Origin: Pseudobutyrivibrio sp.
Lineage (GTDB): Bacteria > Bacillota > Clostridia > Lachnospirales > Lachnospiraceae
Direction of reading: 5' to 3'
NCBI GenBank assembly: GCA_024693775.1
Contig: JAILKL010000038.1
Span: forward strand, 1-49,546
DNA: 49,546 nt
Shown here piece after piece: positions 1 to 6,775 of the stretch. The notes under the pieces were generated by a model. The model worked only from the letters and a program-made list of their open reading frames with translations. It ran no database searches and was not told the origin of the DNA. Position numbers and translations under genes: made by a program. The first letter of the stretch is position 1. Each line of letters starts with the position of its first letter.

Positions 1-111
1 AGTAAAATTCATCCCCCGAAGCACATCCTGTCTGGCTTCTCCTGTTCCAAAGCTCTTCTTAAGCTCTGAAATCTCCAAAAATGGTTCTTGGATAGGATTT
101 GTTTGGTTCAT
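1..111 (-). CDS. ABC transporter ATP-binding protein, N-terminal fragment (cut by window edge)
   Basis: Only the first 37 codons are present, because the gene runs off the left edge. The translation begins MNQTNPIQEPFLEISELKKS and continues with FGTGEARQDVLRGMNF. This matches the N-terminal strand of MacB/LolD-type ATPases just before the Walker A motif, which is not included here. The ATG is preceded by GGAGG at normal spacing, which fixes the start. It has its own promoter with a GTTAG-N6-CTAAC inverted repeat immediately after the -10 box. The same repeat occurs at the flavodoxin operon, so the transporter may belong to a metal-responsive regulon (inference). The substrate cannot be named from this fragment. 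Confidence 0.75.
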   Translation of the reverse strand, partial: MNQTNPIQEPFLEISELKKSFGTGEARQDVLRGMNFT

Positions 112-165
112 ATTATTTCCTCCAATTCTAAAATAAGGAAAGTCGGTTTGATAAGCCTCCCTCTA

Positions 166-181
166 GTTAGTTCTCCCTAAC
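166..181 (-). promoter_or_regulatory. Inverted-repeat operator GTTAG-N6-CTAAC next to the ABC gene promoter
   Basis: The sequence GTTAGTTCTCCCTAAC has perfect 5-bp arms around a 6-nt spacer and abuts the -10 box of the divergently read minus-strand promoter. A binding protein here would block transcription start. The same arms and spacing recur at 4026-4041 before the DUF3793-flavodoxin operon. The half-sites resemble DtxR/IdeR-type metal-regulator operators, but no regulator gene is in the window, so the assignment is inference. Confidence 0.55.
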
Positions 182-210
182 ATTATATGTCCTTACTTTT
201 GAATCGTCAA
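182..210 (-). promoter_or_regulatory. Sigma-A promoter of the ABC transporter gene
   Basis: On the minus strand, the -35 box TTGACG (210-205) and the -10 box TATAAT (187-182) are separated by exactly 17 nt. The start codon lies about 70 nt downstream. Confidence 0.7.
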
Positions 211-232
211 ACAGGATTTATATATGTACACG

Positions 233-264
233 AAAAAGCCTTCAGACATATGTCTGAAGGCTTT
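233..264 (-). terminator. Intrinsic terminator of the tRNA operon
   Basis: A perfect 30-bp palindrome (arms AAAGCCTTCAGACAT) is followed on the minus strand by a short T tract. It lies 8 nt past the 3' end of tRNA-Lys, the last gene of the operon. Confidence 0.8.
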
Positions 265-271
265 CATTTGC

Positions 272-344
272 TGAGGCTGAGGAGGCTCGAACTCCCGACA
301 ACCTGATTAAAAGTCAGGTGCTCTACCAACTGAGCTACAACCCC
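272..344 (-). tRNA. tRNA-Lys (TTT)
   Basis: The 73-nt cloverleaf folds with acceptor GGGGTTG / CAGCCTC (two wobbles) and discriminator A. The anticodon stem CCTGA/TCAGG encloses loop CTTTTAA with anticodon TTT, and the T arm carries TTCGAGC. CCA is not encoded. It is the last gene of the six-tRNA operon. Confidence 0.95.
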
Positions 345-391
345 ATATTAAGTTTTGACGTCGCCTAAAAGAAAAAGGCATAGACTAGAAA

Positions 392-463
392 CTGGGCTAG
401 CTGGATTCGAACCAGCGAATGCCAGAATCAAAATCTGGTGCCTTACCGCTTGGCGATAGCCCA
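392..463 (-). tRNA. tRNA-Gln (TTG)
   Basis: The 72-nt cloverleaf has perfect acceptor arms TGGGCTA/TAGCCCA and discriminator G. Stem CCAGA/TCTGG encloses loop TTTTGAT with anticodon TTG. The U1-A72 pair is typical of tRNA-Gln. CCA is not encoded. Confidence 0.95.
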
Positions 464-508
464 ACAAAGGACTTAATGCCCTTATTCAATTTGTTGCTAT
501 CGCAACAG

Positions 509-583
509 GGTGGGTAGAGGGGTTCGAACCCTCGACCTTCGGAACCACAATCCGACGCGCTAACCAGCTGTGCCACACCCACC
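509..583 (-). tRNA. tRNA-His (GTG)
   Basis: The cloverleaf has acceptor GTGGGTG/TACCCAC and anticodon stem TCGGA/TCCGA with anticodon GTG. An extra G at position -1 faces C73, the identity element of bacterial tRNA-His. Coordinates include G-1. Confidence 0.95.
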
Positions 584-605
584 ATAGTGATATTTTAAAT
601 ATCAA

Positions 606-679
<74 letters not shown>

Positions 680-703
680 ATATTACTAATTTTGAAAATA
701 AAA

Positions 704-774
704 AGCGGGTGATGGGAATCGAACCCACGTATTCAGCTTGGAAGGCTGATGTTCTACCATTGAACCACACCCGC
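704..774 (-). tRNA. tRNA-Gly (TCC)
   Basis: The 71-nt cloverleaf has perfect acceptor GCGGGTG/CACCCGC and discriminator T. Loop CTTCCAA carries anticodon TCC, which reads GGA/GGG. Confidence 0.95.
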
Positions 775-797
775 AGATTGCTTATTTATTTTCTAAG

Positions 798-872
798 TCG
801 GGGTGACAGGATTCGAACCTGCGACCCCCTGGTCCCAAACCAGGTGCTCTAGCCAAGCTGAGCCACACCCCG
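798..872 (-). tRNA. tRNA-Pro (TGG)
   Basis: The 75-nt cloverleaf has perfect acceptor CGGGGTG/CACCCCG and discriminator A. Stem CCTGG/CCAGG encloses loop TTTGGGA with anticodon TGG. It is the first gene of the tRNA operon, about 47 nt after the predicted transcription start. Confidence 0.95.
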
Positions 873-878
873 ATAGTG

Positions 879-924
879 CTTATTCTGTTGTTGTCGCTTG
901 CGTATCTCGCTCGCGAACAATAAG
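879..924 (-). other. Imperfect hairpin in the leader of the tRNA operon
   Basis: Between promoter and tRNA-Pro the leader carries CTTATT...AATAAG arms with an inner GTTCGC/GCGACAAC partial stem. It may guide 5' processing of the precursor. This is a weak call based only on visible complementarity. Confidence 0.3.
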
Positions 925-925
925 G

Positions 926-954
926 AGTATATATTAGAACAAGCCCTTTGTCAA
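926..954 (-). promoter_or_regulatory. Strong sigma-A promoter of the six-tRNA operon
   Basis: On the minus strand, TTGACA (954-949) and TATACT (931-926) are separated by 17 nt. It faces the tRNA-Pro to tRNA-Lys cluster. The only mismatch to consensus is one base in the -10 box. Confidence 0.85.
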
Positions 955-1030
955 CGCTTTTTTTAAAATTTAATTGTTAGATTTTAATATAAAATATCTG
1001 AATTTCAGACTATTTATTGTGATGCTTGTT

Positions 1031-2296
1031 TTACCAGGTTTTATCATAGTGAACAAAGTCTGATCCACCTGTTGCATCCATTTCATCCTTCACTACCTTT
1101 AGGTATGTTGGGACAAATGTATTTGTCTTTTCCCACTTTGCATCTAGGTCAGAATCCCATTTGATTAGATCTGGTCTTCCGGCAATATAATTGGTATTAA
1201 AGTCAGCAAAATATGTTGCCAGGTCATCCTGGTCAATATTGCCCTCTACTAACGCAGATCCCTGTCTGTAGGCATTGCTCCATAAAAACTTGTGGGCCGC
1301 TTTGGCAGTCTCAGAATCCTCGTCTAATACAGGTACCGCTTCATAGGAAAGTCCATGCTTCTTAAAGGTTAGCTTTCCATAATAATTAGGCGCAGTCATT
1401 AAAGCCCCTGTGGCGATCTCCACAAAGCCATTTTCGGACTCCTTTATATGCTGAATGTGCATATGACCAGAAAGGTTTAAAAGCACATTGTAGGACTCAT
1501 ATAATTCTAAAAGCCTATCATTATTTATAAACATCATTCCATAGGAAGTTAGTTCACTGTGTTCTAGCAAATTCTGATGTGTCACACCAATTACATAGGC
1601 CTTGTCGTCCTGGGCCTTTTTTAGCTGCTTTTCAGCAAAATCCAAGGTAGAGCTAGTCAAAATACCTGGCATTCCCCTTACGGTATTAACATCCACCACC
1701 AGAACGCGCAAATTTGGCTTAATTTCGGCCACATAAGACAATGAAGTCTCATCTCTGGCAATTGCGTCATCAATGCCAAAATCGCCGTAAATATCCAAAT
1801 ATTGGGTGGCATCTATGCTATCCACCAGCTCATAGGTGTCCTCTACAAATTTTGCAGCTCTCTTTTCTGTAAAATCATGATTTCCCTGTATAGCAATAAC
1901 CTGAATACCTGCATCCTTTATTTCCTGTAGCTTTTCGGCAAAGGCCACATGACTCTCATAAGCACCATTAAAGGTCAAATCACCAGACACAATAATAGCA
2001 TCCGGCTTTTCATTGATAGCCCTTGCTACAAAGGCATCATTTATCTCCTCGCAAGCATACATATATTTGCCATCGCCATTGTCCACCATACGATGGAAAT
2101 ACTCTCCTCCATCAGTCAAGCTAGGCGCAATATAATGCGTGTCTGTAACCAGCCAAACATTAGCCTCCTCAATATTTCCGTAGCCCGCATAAGGCCCCTC
2201 TTCTATAATCCCTTCCCTGTCGTAATTAAACATAATTACACCAGCGATTATAAAGGCCACTAATAAAATTCCGATTGTTATAATTCTCTTTTTCAT
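1031..2296 (-). CDS. Membrane-anchored calcineurin-like metallophosphoesterase
   Basis: A 421-residue protein with an N-terminal hydrophobic segment (about residues 6-24), so it is probably anchored with the catalytic domain outside. All metallophosphoesterase blocks are visible: D52-x-H54 (VTDTHY), GDL with D106, GNHD at 138-141, an H in GVTHQN, and GHMH in LSGHMH. These ligate a two-metal centre that hydrolyses phosphoesters; the physiological substrate is unknown. An upstream in-frame TTG at 2320 also exists, but ATG 2296 gives a proper signal/anchor start. It is a single-gene unit between the tRNA operon and the fold-back repeat. A consensus-like promoter sits so close that the mRNA may be nearly leaderless. 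Confidence 0.85.
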   Translation of the reverse strand: MKKRIITIGILLVAFIIAGVIMFNYDREGIIEEGPYAGYGNIEEANVWLVTDTHYIAPSLTDGGEYFHRMVDNGDGKYMYACEEINDAFVARAINEKPDAIIVSGDLTFNGAYESHVAFAEKLQEIKDAGIQVIAIQGNHDFTEKRAAKFVEDTYELVDSIDATQYLDIYGDFGIDDAIARDETSLSYVAEIKPNLRVLVVDVNTVRGMPGILTSSTLDFAEKQLKKAQDDKAYVIGVTHQNLLEHSELTSYGMMFINNDRLLELYESYNVLLNLSGHMHIQHIKESENGFVEIATGALMTAPNYYGKLTFKKHGLSYEAVPVLDEDSETAKAAHKFLWSNAYRQGSALVEGNIDQDDLATYFADFNTNYIAGRPDLIKWDSDLDAKWEKTNTFVPTYLKVVKDEMDATGGSDFVHYDKTW

Positions 2297-2303
2297 AACA
2301 TCC

Positions 2304-2332
2304 AATATAATAGCACGCAATCAAAATATCAA
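2304..2332 (-). promoter_or_regulatory. Candidate promoter of the metallophosphoesterase gene
   Basis: On the minus strand, TTGATA (2332-2327) and TATATT (2309-2304) have a 17-nt spacer. The -10 box ends only 7 nt before the A of ATG 2296, which would place the transcription start at or next to the start codon. Confidence 0.45.
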
Positions 2333-2407
2333 GCCGTTCCCCCAAAATTCACAAATTCTACAAACCGTAAGATCTTTTTTTATTTTTCCAGCTATTTTAG
2401 ATATAAA

Positions 2408-2806
2408 AGAATATCAGATTTATATACTGTTCTCTCACAATCTATAAATTGCTGAGAATCTCCGCTGTACCGTCATATATAAACTCGATAAGAATTTTAA
2501 TTATCTATATGTGCAATCGAGTATGTTTATCTATGGCTGTTCTTCTGACGGTTTTACAATTCTATCAGGAATGTTCGTACAAATCAGACACACTGTAACT
2601 AGTATAAAATTCTCTAAAATTTGTGTCTGCTTCGTACGTACAATCCTTCTGAATAGTAAAACGCGCAGAAGTACACCCATACATACTCGATTCTGCCCAT
2701 TAAGATAATTTAAAAATTCTTCTCAAATTGTTTATATATGACGGTACAACAGAGATCCTCAACAAAACAACCATTAAAAAGGAACAGTATATAAATCTCA
2801 TATTCT
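2408..2806. repeat. 399-bp imperfect fold-back inverted repeat (MITE-like)
   Basis: The two halves of this interval are reverse complements of each other over almost their whole length. The outer 26 bp match with 2 mismatches (2408-2433 against 2781-2806, shared core GATTTATATACTGTTC). Inner blocks also pair: GTACCGTCATATATAAAC, AAGAATTTT, ATCGAGTATG and CAGACACA. The centre is near 2600. An RNA copy would form a hairpin of nearly 200 bp with small bulges. There is no transposase, no credible gene inside and no clear target duplication. It sits between two minus-strand units. Most likely a non-autonomous fold-back or MITE element; a structured RNA is the alternative. Confidence 0.75.
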
Positions 2807-2830
2807 ATCATTCCAAAACTAGGAAAATAA

Positions 2831-2862
2831 AAAAAGCCCCCAGGCACTGGCATACCTGGGGA
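2831..2862 (-). terminator. Terminator of the DUF3793-flavodoxin operon
   Basis: Stem CCCCAGGT/ACCTGGGG with a 9-nt loop, followed on the minus strand by a run of seven T. It lies 75 nt past the flavodoxin stop codon. Confidence 0.85.
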
Positions 2863-2936
2863 TTGTAAAAGGAGTCTAATAACTTCCCTAAGAAACCCGG
2901 TTAGAAACTCAGGGAAAGGAAATTAACCAAATTATT

Positions 2937-3368
2937 TTATACTGCTGCGAGTGCCTTACCAAGATCCTGGCAAGCTGCCTCTGCTGCTCCGTCTGGAGCA
3001 TCCTGGCAGATAACGCCTTCGCCGCCTACTACTGTTGCGCCTGCTGCTGTCATACGATCAACCCAGTTGCGCATCCATTCACCGTCTCCCCAGCCGTATG
3101 AGCCGAAAAGACCGATTGTCTTTCCAGAAACAAAACCTTCTAGATCTGTAACGAATGGTTCCATCTCTGCTTCCTCAAGAACCTCTGCTCCCATTGCTGG
3201 GCAACCGAGTGCAAATGCTTTTGCATTCTTGAGCTCATCTATTGAAGCATCGCCAACATATACTACGTTGGCCTCGCCGCCTGCTGCTGTTACACCAGCA
3301 CCTACGGCATTTGCCATACTCTCTGTGTTACCTGACTGTGACCAAAAAACTACGTTTACTTTACTCAT
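2937..3368 (-). CDS. Short-chain flavodoxin
   Basis: A 143-residue protein of the usual short-chain clostridial flavodoxin length. The FMN phosphate-binding loop is at residues 10-16 (SQSGNTE). A second flavin loop follows, with FGSYGWGDGEWM supplying the aromatic Tyr/Trp stack, and the Asp/Glu-rich acidic surface is typical. It is a small cytoplasmic one-electron carrier that can replace ferredoxin when iron is low. The gene is 11 nt downstream of the DUF3793 gene and shares its promoter and operator. The low-iron reading comes from family knowledge and operator resemblance, not from the protein itself. Confidence 0.93.
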   Translation of the reverse strand: MSKVNVVFWSQSGNTESMANAVGAGVTAAGGEANVVYVGDASIDELKNAKAFALGCPAMGAEVLEEAEMEPFVTDLEGFVSGKTIGLFGSYGWGDGEWMRNWVDRMTAAGATVVGGEGVICQDAPDGAAEAACQDLGKALAAV

Positions 3369-3379
3369 TTTTTTCTCCT

Positions 3380-3997
3380 TTATACCGCCGCATTCATTCG
3401 CGACTTATTCTTGAACTCCCCGATGATTTGTTTGACGGTGTATCCATCTGATAATTTAAGGATCATCTCGTCTTTTGTGGATTCGAAAAGTTCAAAAAGC
3501 GATGTGGTCTCCTCCACGTTGTCGTATACTTTCCAGTAACCTGAAGCCTTGAACTTGTCGCCACAGTTCTCTATGAAGCCAATTACATCGCATAAAGGAT
3601 ATCCTAGGAAAGCTCCCATTTCATGAGGAAATTCCTTTCGATTAGATACGAATGCATCGTATCTTTCCTGGAAATGTCTGAGACAATATCCAAAGGAGTC
3701 TGCTCGATAACCATACCCTGTAAGGAATGCCTTGACCTCTGGTTGTGCAAGGTAGCCTGTAAGCATGTCCCTATTAAATACTAGGAAAATAACTCTTTGT
3801 CTATCGTACACCAGGCGATACCCCAACAAGCCTGAGTGTCTAAGTACATATCGAACCTTGTCCTCCTGCTCTCTAGGAACTATAAGAAGATTTGACGTCT
3901 TGTAGCCAGCAATGGTAGGGGCACATTGTAATACAATCTGCAGCTCTATTCTTTGCCTGTCCATGGCACATAACATCTCAAATACTTCTTCACTCAT
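3380..3997 (-). CDS. DUF3793 family protein
   Basis: A 205-residue soluble protein matching the DUF3793 family as I recognise it: an N-terminal block with LQCAPTIAGYKTSNLL, a central CLRHFQERY, then FPHEMGAFLGYPLCDV and the late Gly/Trp/Tyr/Asp block SGYWKVYDN. The function is unknown. The family is repeatedly found next to flavodoxin and iron-uptake genes in Clostridia. Here it is the first gene of a two-gene operon with flavodoxin, under a TTGACA/TATCAT promoter followed by a GTTAG-N6-CTAAC repeat, which fits a metal-starvation response (inference). The Shine-Dalgarno (AAGGGAAG) is somewhat far from the ATG. Confidence 0.85.
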   Translation of the reverse strand: MSEEVFEMLCAMDRQRIELQIVLQCAPTIAGYKTSNLLIVPREQEDKVRYVLRHSGLLGYRLVYDRQRVIFLVFNRDMLTGYLAQPEVKAFLTGYGYRADSFGYCLRHFQERYDAFVSNRKEFPHEMGAFLGYPLCDVIGFIENCGDKFKASGYWKVYDNVEETTSLFELFESTKDEMILKLSDGYTVKQIIGEFKNKSRMNAAV

Positions 3998-4023
3998 TCT
4001 ATTATGCTTCCCTTGTTTTGTAT

Positions 4024-4043
4024 TAGTTAGCTCTTACTAACTG
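4024..4043 (-). promoter_or_regulatory. Inverted-repeat operator GTTAG-N6-CTAAC before the DUF3793-flavodoxin operon
   Basis: TAGTTAGCTCTTACTAACTG carries perfect GTTAG/CTAAC arms (4026-4030 and 4037-4041). It lies 7 nt downstream of the -10 box, over the expected transcription start. Arm sequence and 6-nt spacing match the site at 166-181. DtxR-family-like by appearance only. Confidence 0.6.
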
Positions 4044-4048
4044 ATGTT

Positions 4049-4077
4049 ATGATAGTCTAATAGAAGTTTGTTGTCAA
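4049..4077 (-). promoter_or_regulatory. Sigma-A promoter of the DUF3793-flavodoxin operon
   Basis: On the minus strand, TTGACA (4077-4072) and TATCAT (4054-4049) have a 17-nt spacer. The inverted-repeat operator follows immediately. Confidence 0.75.
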
Positions 4078-4116
4078 TACCTTTTTCACAATTTTTTTCT
4101 TATTGAAAATTAGTAT

Positions 4117-4159
4117 CAAAAAACCCACTAGAAACCATTGAAAATTGCTTCTAGTGGGT
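4117..4159 (-). terminator. Terminator of the metal-efflux operon
   Basis: Stem ACCCACTAGAA/TTCTAGTGGGT with a 15-nt loop, then a T run on the minus strand. It begins 7 nt beyond the arsR-family stop codon. Confidence 0.85.
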
Positions 4160-4165
4160 GATTTA

Positions 4166-4522
4166 TTACTCTAAAATATGGTCAAGTCCCTGTGCCATAA
4201 TAGTCACTACGTGATCATCTGCTAGGCTGTAATAGACCTGCTTTCCTTCTCTGCGGCTCTTTACCAGCTTGCTAGTTCTAAGAATCTGTAGCTGGTGAGA
4301 AACAGCCGACTGTGTCATGCCTAATGCTTCTGAAATATCGCATACACATAACTCTGCTTCGAATAAAGCAATCAATATTCTCACTCTGGTGCTATCACCA
4401 AAGACCTTGAATAGCTCTGCTAAATCGTATAAAGCATCCTCGTCTGGCTGCTCAGCTAGCACCTTGTCCACTAGATTTTTATGTATACACTGCTCATCAC
4501 AGCATTCTGCATGTATTCCCAT
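4166..4522 (-). CDS. ArsR/SmtB-family metal-sensing repressor (CadC/CzrA-like)
   Basis: A 118-residue winged-helix repressor. The helix-turn-helix spans about 62-83 (ISEALGMTQSAVSHQLQILR), followed by the wing SRREGKQVYYSL. The alpha-3 metal site ELCVCD supplies Cys59 and Cys61; N-terminal Cys7, Cys8 and Cys12 resemble the extra CadC ligands. The last helix carries Asp/His positions (ADDH...GLDH) of the alpha-5 Zn site. It should leave DNA when Zn, Cd or Pb binds. It is the last gene of the HMA-ATPase-repressor operon, 18 nt after the ATPase, and a typical 12-2-12 ArsR operator lies at the operon promoter, so it is probably autoregulatory. Confidence 0.9.
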   Translation of the reverse strand: MGIHAECCDEQCIHKNLVDKVLAEQPDEDALYDLAELFKVFGDSTRVRILIALFEAELCVCDISEALGMTQSAVSHQLQILRTSKLVKSRREGKQVYYSLADDHVVTIMAQGLDHILE

Positions 4523-4540
4523 ATTTGTTTCCTACTCTTT

Positions 4541-6415
4541 CTAAAGCTTCTTTACATTAAGTGCTCTGATAGCGTTGAGTACAGCAATAACCATTACCCC
4601 AACGTCTGCAAAAATAGCATACCACATATTTGCAATACCAATAGCACCCAAAAGTAATGTAAGTACCTTTATTCCAATGGCGAAATAAATATTTTCATAA
4701 GCAATACGCATGCTCTTTCTAGAGATTCTAATAGCCTTTGATATCTTGAGAGGATCATCATCCATAAGTACTATATCTGCTGCCTCTATAGCTGCATCAG
4801 AGCCCAAAGCTCCCATGGCTATACCAATGTCTGCTCTAGATAAAACTGGCGCATCATTTATGCCGTCACCTACAAATACTAATGTTTCTTTTTCCCCTTT
4901 ATTAGATAGTAAATTCTCTACCTTGTCAACCTTGTCTGCAGGAAGAAGCTCTGAATATACACTATCTAATCCAAGCTCATTACTAACAATATCTGCTACC
5001 TTTTTGCTATCACCTGTCAGCATAATAGTGTGTTTTACACCTGCTTTTTTCATGGCCTTGATAGCTGCCTTTGAAGTAGCCTTTACTCTATCTGATATAA
5101 GAATATATCCTAAATATTTATTATCCTTTGCCACATGGACAACAGTACCTGGCTCCTCTACTTCTGAAGCCTCTATTCCTAAAGCCCTCATGAGCTTTAT
5201 ATTACCACAGGCTATGGTCTCGTTATTGACTGAAACTGTCACACCCTGTCCTGAAATTTCTTTTACATCCTTTACCTCAGGCAATGAGGCTACATCGCCC
5301 TTATATGCCTGCCTTAAAGATTTTGAAATAGGATGGTTTGAATAGCTCTCGGCTAAATATGCACTCTCCAAAAGTGCATCCTCTTTTCCATCCACTGACT
5401 TGATCTTTGTTACCTCAAATACACCCTCTGTAAGTGTACCTGTCTTGTCCATTACTACATATTTGGCCTTTGAAAGAGCCTCTAGGTAGTTGGAACCCTT
5501 TACTAAAACTCCAGCGCTACTAGCACCTCCAATTCCTGCAAAAAATGTAAGAGGAATACTAATAACAATGGCACATGGACAGCTGATTACAAGGAATGTA
5601 AGCGCTCTATAAATCCACACTGACCAATCTGGATCAAATCCTATTATTAAACGAATTACTGGTGGCAAAACGGCAAGTGCCACTGCCGAATAACATACAA
5701 CTGGTGTATAAACTCTTGCAAACTTTGAAATAAAGTTTTCTGGGCGTGATTTCTTCGAAGAAGCATTTTCCACCATATCAAGAATCTTAGATGCAGTAGA
5801 TTCGCCAAATTCCTTTGTAGTGCGAATAGTGAGAACTCCTGATAGGTTGACACAGCCTGAAACAACCTCCTGGCCTGCTGCAACATTTCTTGGAACACTC
5901 TCTCCTGTAAGGGCTGCTGTATCTAATGTAGCCTCGCCCTCTACAACCACACCATCAATAGGAATCTTTTCACCTGGGCTGACAATAATATGGGTGCCGA
6001 TTTCTACCTCGTCCGGATCCACCCTTGTCAAAGCTCCATCCACCATAATAGTGGCGAAATCAGGCCTGATATCCATCAATTCTGATATGTTTCTACGGCT
6101 CTTGCCAACTGCGTAGGACTGGAATAATTCACCAACCTGATAAAACAGCATAACCGCTACACCCTCTGTATATTCGCCCAAGGCCATAGCGCCTATTGTG
6201 GCAACCGCCATCAAAAAATTCTCATCAAACACTTGCTTGTTCTTAATGCCCTTGAAGGCTTTTTTCAAAATATCATAGCCTATTACCAAATAAGGGATTA
6301 AGAATAAAACAAATCTATAAAAGCTGCCCTCCTCTAATGGTAGAAGCAATAAAATCCCCATTAAAACAGCAGCAATAATAATTCTAATTAAAACCTTTTT
6401 CTGCTTCTTATTCAT
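4541..6415 (-). CDS. P1B-type Zn/Cd/Pb-exporting ATPase
   Basis: A 624-residue heavy-metal P-type ATPase. Visible in order: N-terminal membrane helices, TGES at 170-173, the metal-binding SCPC at 278-281 in a transmembrane helix, the phosphorylation site DKTGTLT at 323-329, the HP motif in SNHPIS, and GDGINDAP. The last membrane segment contains FADVG, whose Asp marks the Zn/Cd/Pb (P1B-2) subclass rather than the copper subclass. The usual N-terminal HMA domain is absent and is encoded as a separate 72-residue gene just upstream. It expels divalent metal from the cytoplasm. The repressor and the operator at the operon promoter indicate metal-induced expression. Confidence 0.93.
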   Translation of the reverse strand: MNKKQKKVLIRIIIAAVLMGILLLLPLEEGSFYRFVLFLIPYLVIGYDILKKAFKGIKNKQVFDENFLMAVATIGAMALGEYTEGVAVMLFYQVGELFQSYAVGKSRRNISELMDIRPDFATIMVDGALTRVDPDEVEIGTHIIVSPGEKIPIDGVVVEGEATLDTAALTGESVPRNVAAGQEVVSGCVNLSGVLTIRTTKEFGESTASKILDMVENASSKKSRPENFISKFARVYTPVVCYSAVALAVLPPVIRLIIGFDPDWSVWIYRALTFLVISCPCAIVISIPLTFFAGIGGASSAGVLVKGSNYLEALSKAKYVVMDKTGTLTEGVFEVTKIKSVDGKEDALLESAYLAESYSNHPISKSLRQAYKGDVASLPEVKDVKEISGQGVTVSVNNETIACGNIKLMRALGIEASEVEEPGTVVHVAKDNKYLGYILISDRVKATSKAAIKAMKKAGVKHTIMLTGDSKKVADIVSNELGLDSVYSELLPADKVDKVENLLSNKGEKETLVFVGDGINDAPVLSRADIGIAMGALGSDAAIEAADIVLMDDDPLKISKAIRISRKSMRIAYENIYFAIGIKVLTLLLGAIGIANMWYAIFADVGVMVIAVLNAIRALNVKKL

Positions 6416-6440
6416 GCCATCACTTCCATTCTAAAACTAT

Positions 6441-6659
6441 TTATAAGAAGATTTCACACTCATCCTCTACCTTTTTGCAATTCTCTAATACCTTTGCCAT
6501 AACGGCCTTTACATCTGCGCCGTCCTCAAACTCAACAGCCATCTTTAAAGTCATGAAGTTTACAGATGCGTCGGCTACGCCCTCTGTCTCCTTAGCTGCC
6601 TGCTCCATTTTGTTAGCGCAATTAGCGCAATCCACATCGATCTTATAAGTCTTTTTCAT
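6441..6659 (-). CDS. Free-standing HMA heavy-metal-binding protein (metallochaperone)
   Basis: A 72-residue single HMA domain with the VDCANC motif (Cys11, Cys14). The Asp before the first Cys is typical of Zn/Cd-type domains such as that of ZntA. It replaces the N-terminal domain missing from the ATPase encoded 25 nt downstream and probably delivers or senses the metal. The start is set at MKKTYK because GGAGG lies 9 nt upstream; an earlier in-frame ATG at 6707 would fall inside the operator and is rejected. Extra Cys residues near the C-terminus (ENCKKVEDEC) could also bind metal. Confidence 0.88.
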   Translation of the reverse strand: MKKTYKIDVDCANCANKMEQAAKETEGVADASVNFMTLKMAVEFEDGADVKAVMAKVLENCKKVEDECEIFL

Positions 6660-6695
6660 AATAGATACCTCCAGTAATTTTATTTTTTCATTTTT

Positions 6696-6719
6696 ACATA
6701 TGAGCACTTGTTCATATGT
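6696..6719 (-). promoter_or_regulatory. ArsR/SmtB-type 12-2-12 operator
   Basis: A 24-bp imperfect palindrome with core ATGAGCACTTGTTCAT and flanking ACAT/ATGT; one mismatch between arms. It closely matches the known CzrA/SmtB/CadC consensus ATGAACA...TGTTCAT. It lies between the -10 box and the HMA gene, so the operon's own ArsR protein is the expected ligand. Confidence 0.8.
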
Positions 6720-6727
6720 TTGATTAA

Positions 6728-6756
6728 AATATAAACCTGCCGACTATATATGTCAA
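6728..6756 (-). promoter_or_regulatory. Sigma-A promoter of the metal-efflux operon
   Basis: On the minus strand, TTGACA (6756-6751) and TATATT (6733-6728) have a 17-nt spacer. The ArsR operator starts 8 nt downstream. Confidence 0.8.
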
Positions 6757-6775
6757 CAGGTTTAACACAATTTTC

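Noticed and set aside
2511-2708. A 65-codon open frame inside the fold-back repeat
   Set aside because: It has no ribosome-binding site, its composition matches the palindrome, and the mirrored half has no equivalent. It is best explained as chance within the repeat.
4710-5345. A 211-codon frame antisense to the metal ATPase gene
   Set aside because: It is rich in Ser and Leu as expected from reading the opposite strand of a conserved gene, and it has no ribosome-binding site. The sense strand has full P-type ATPase motifs.
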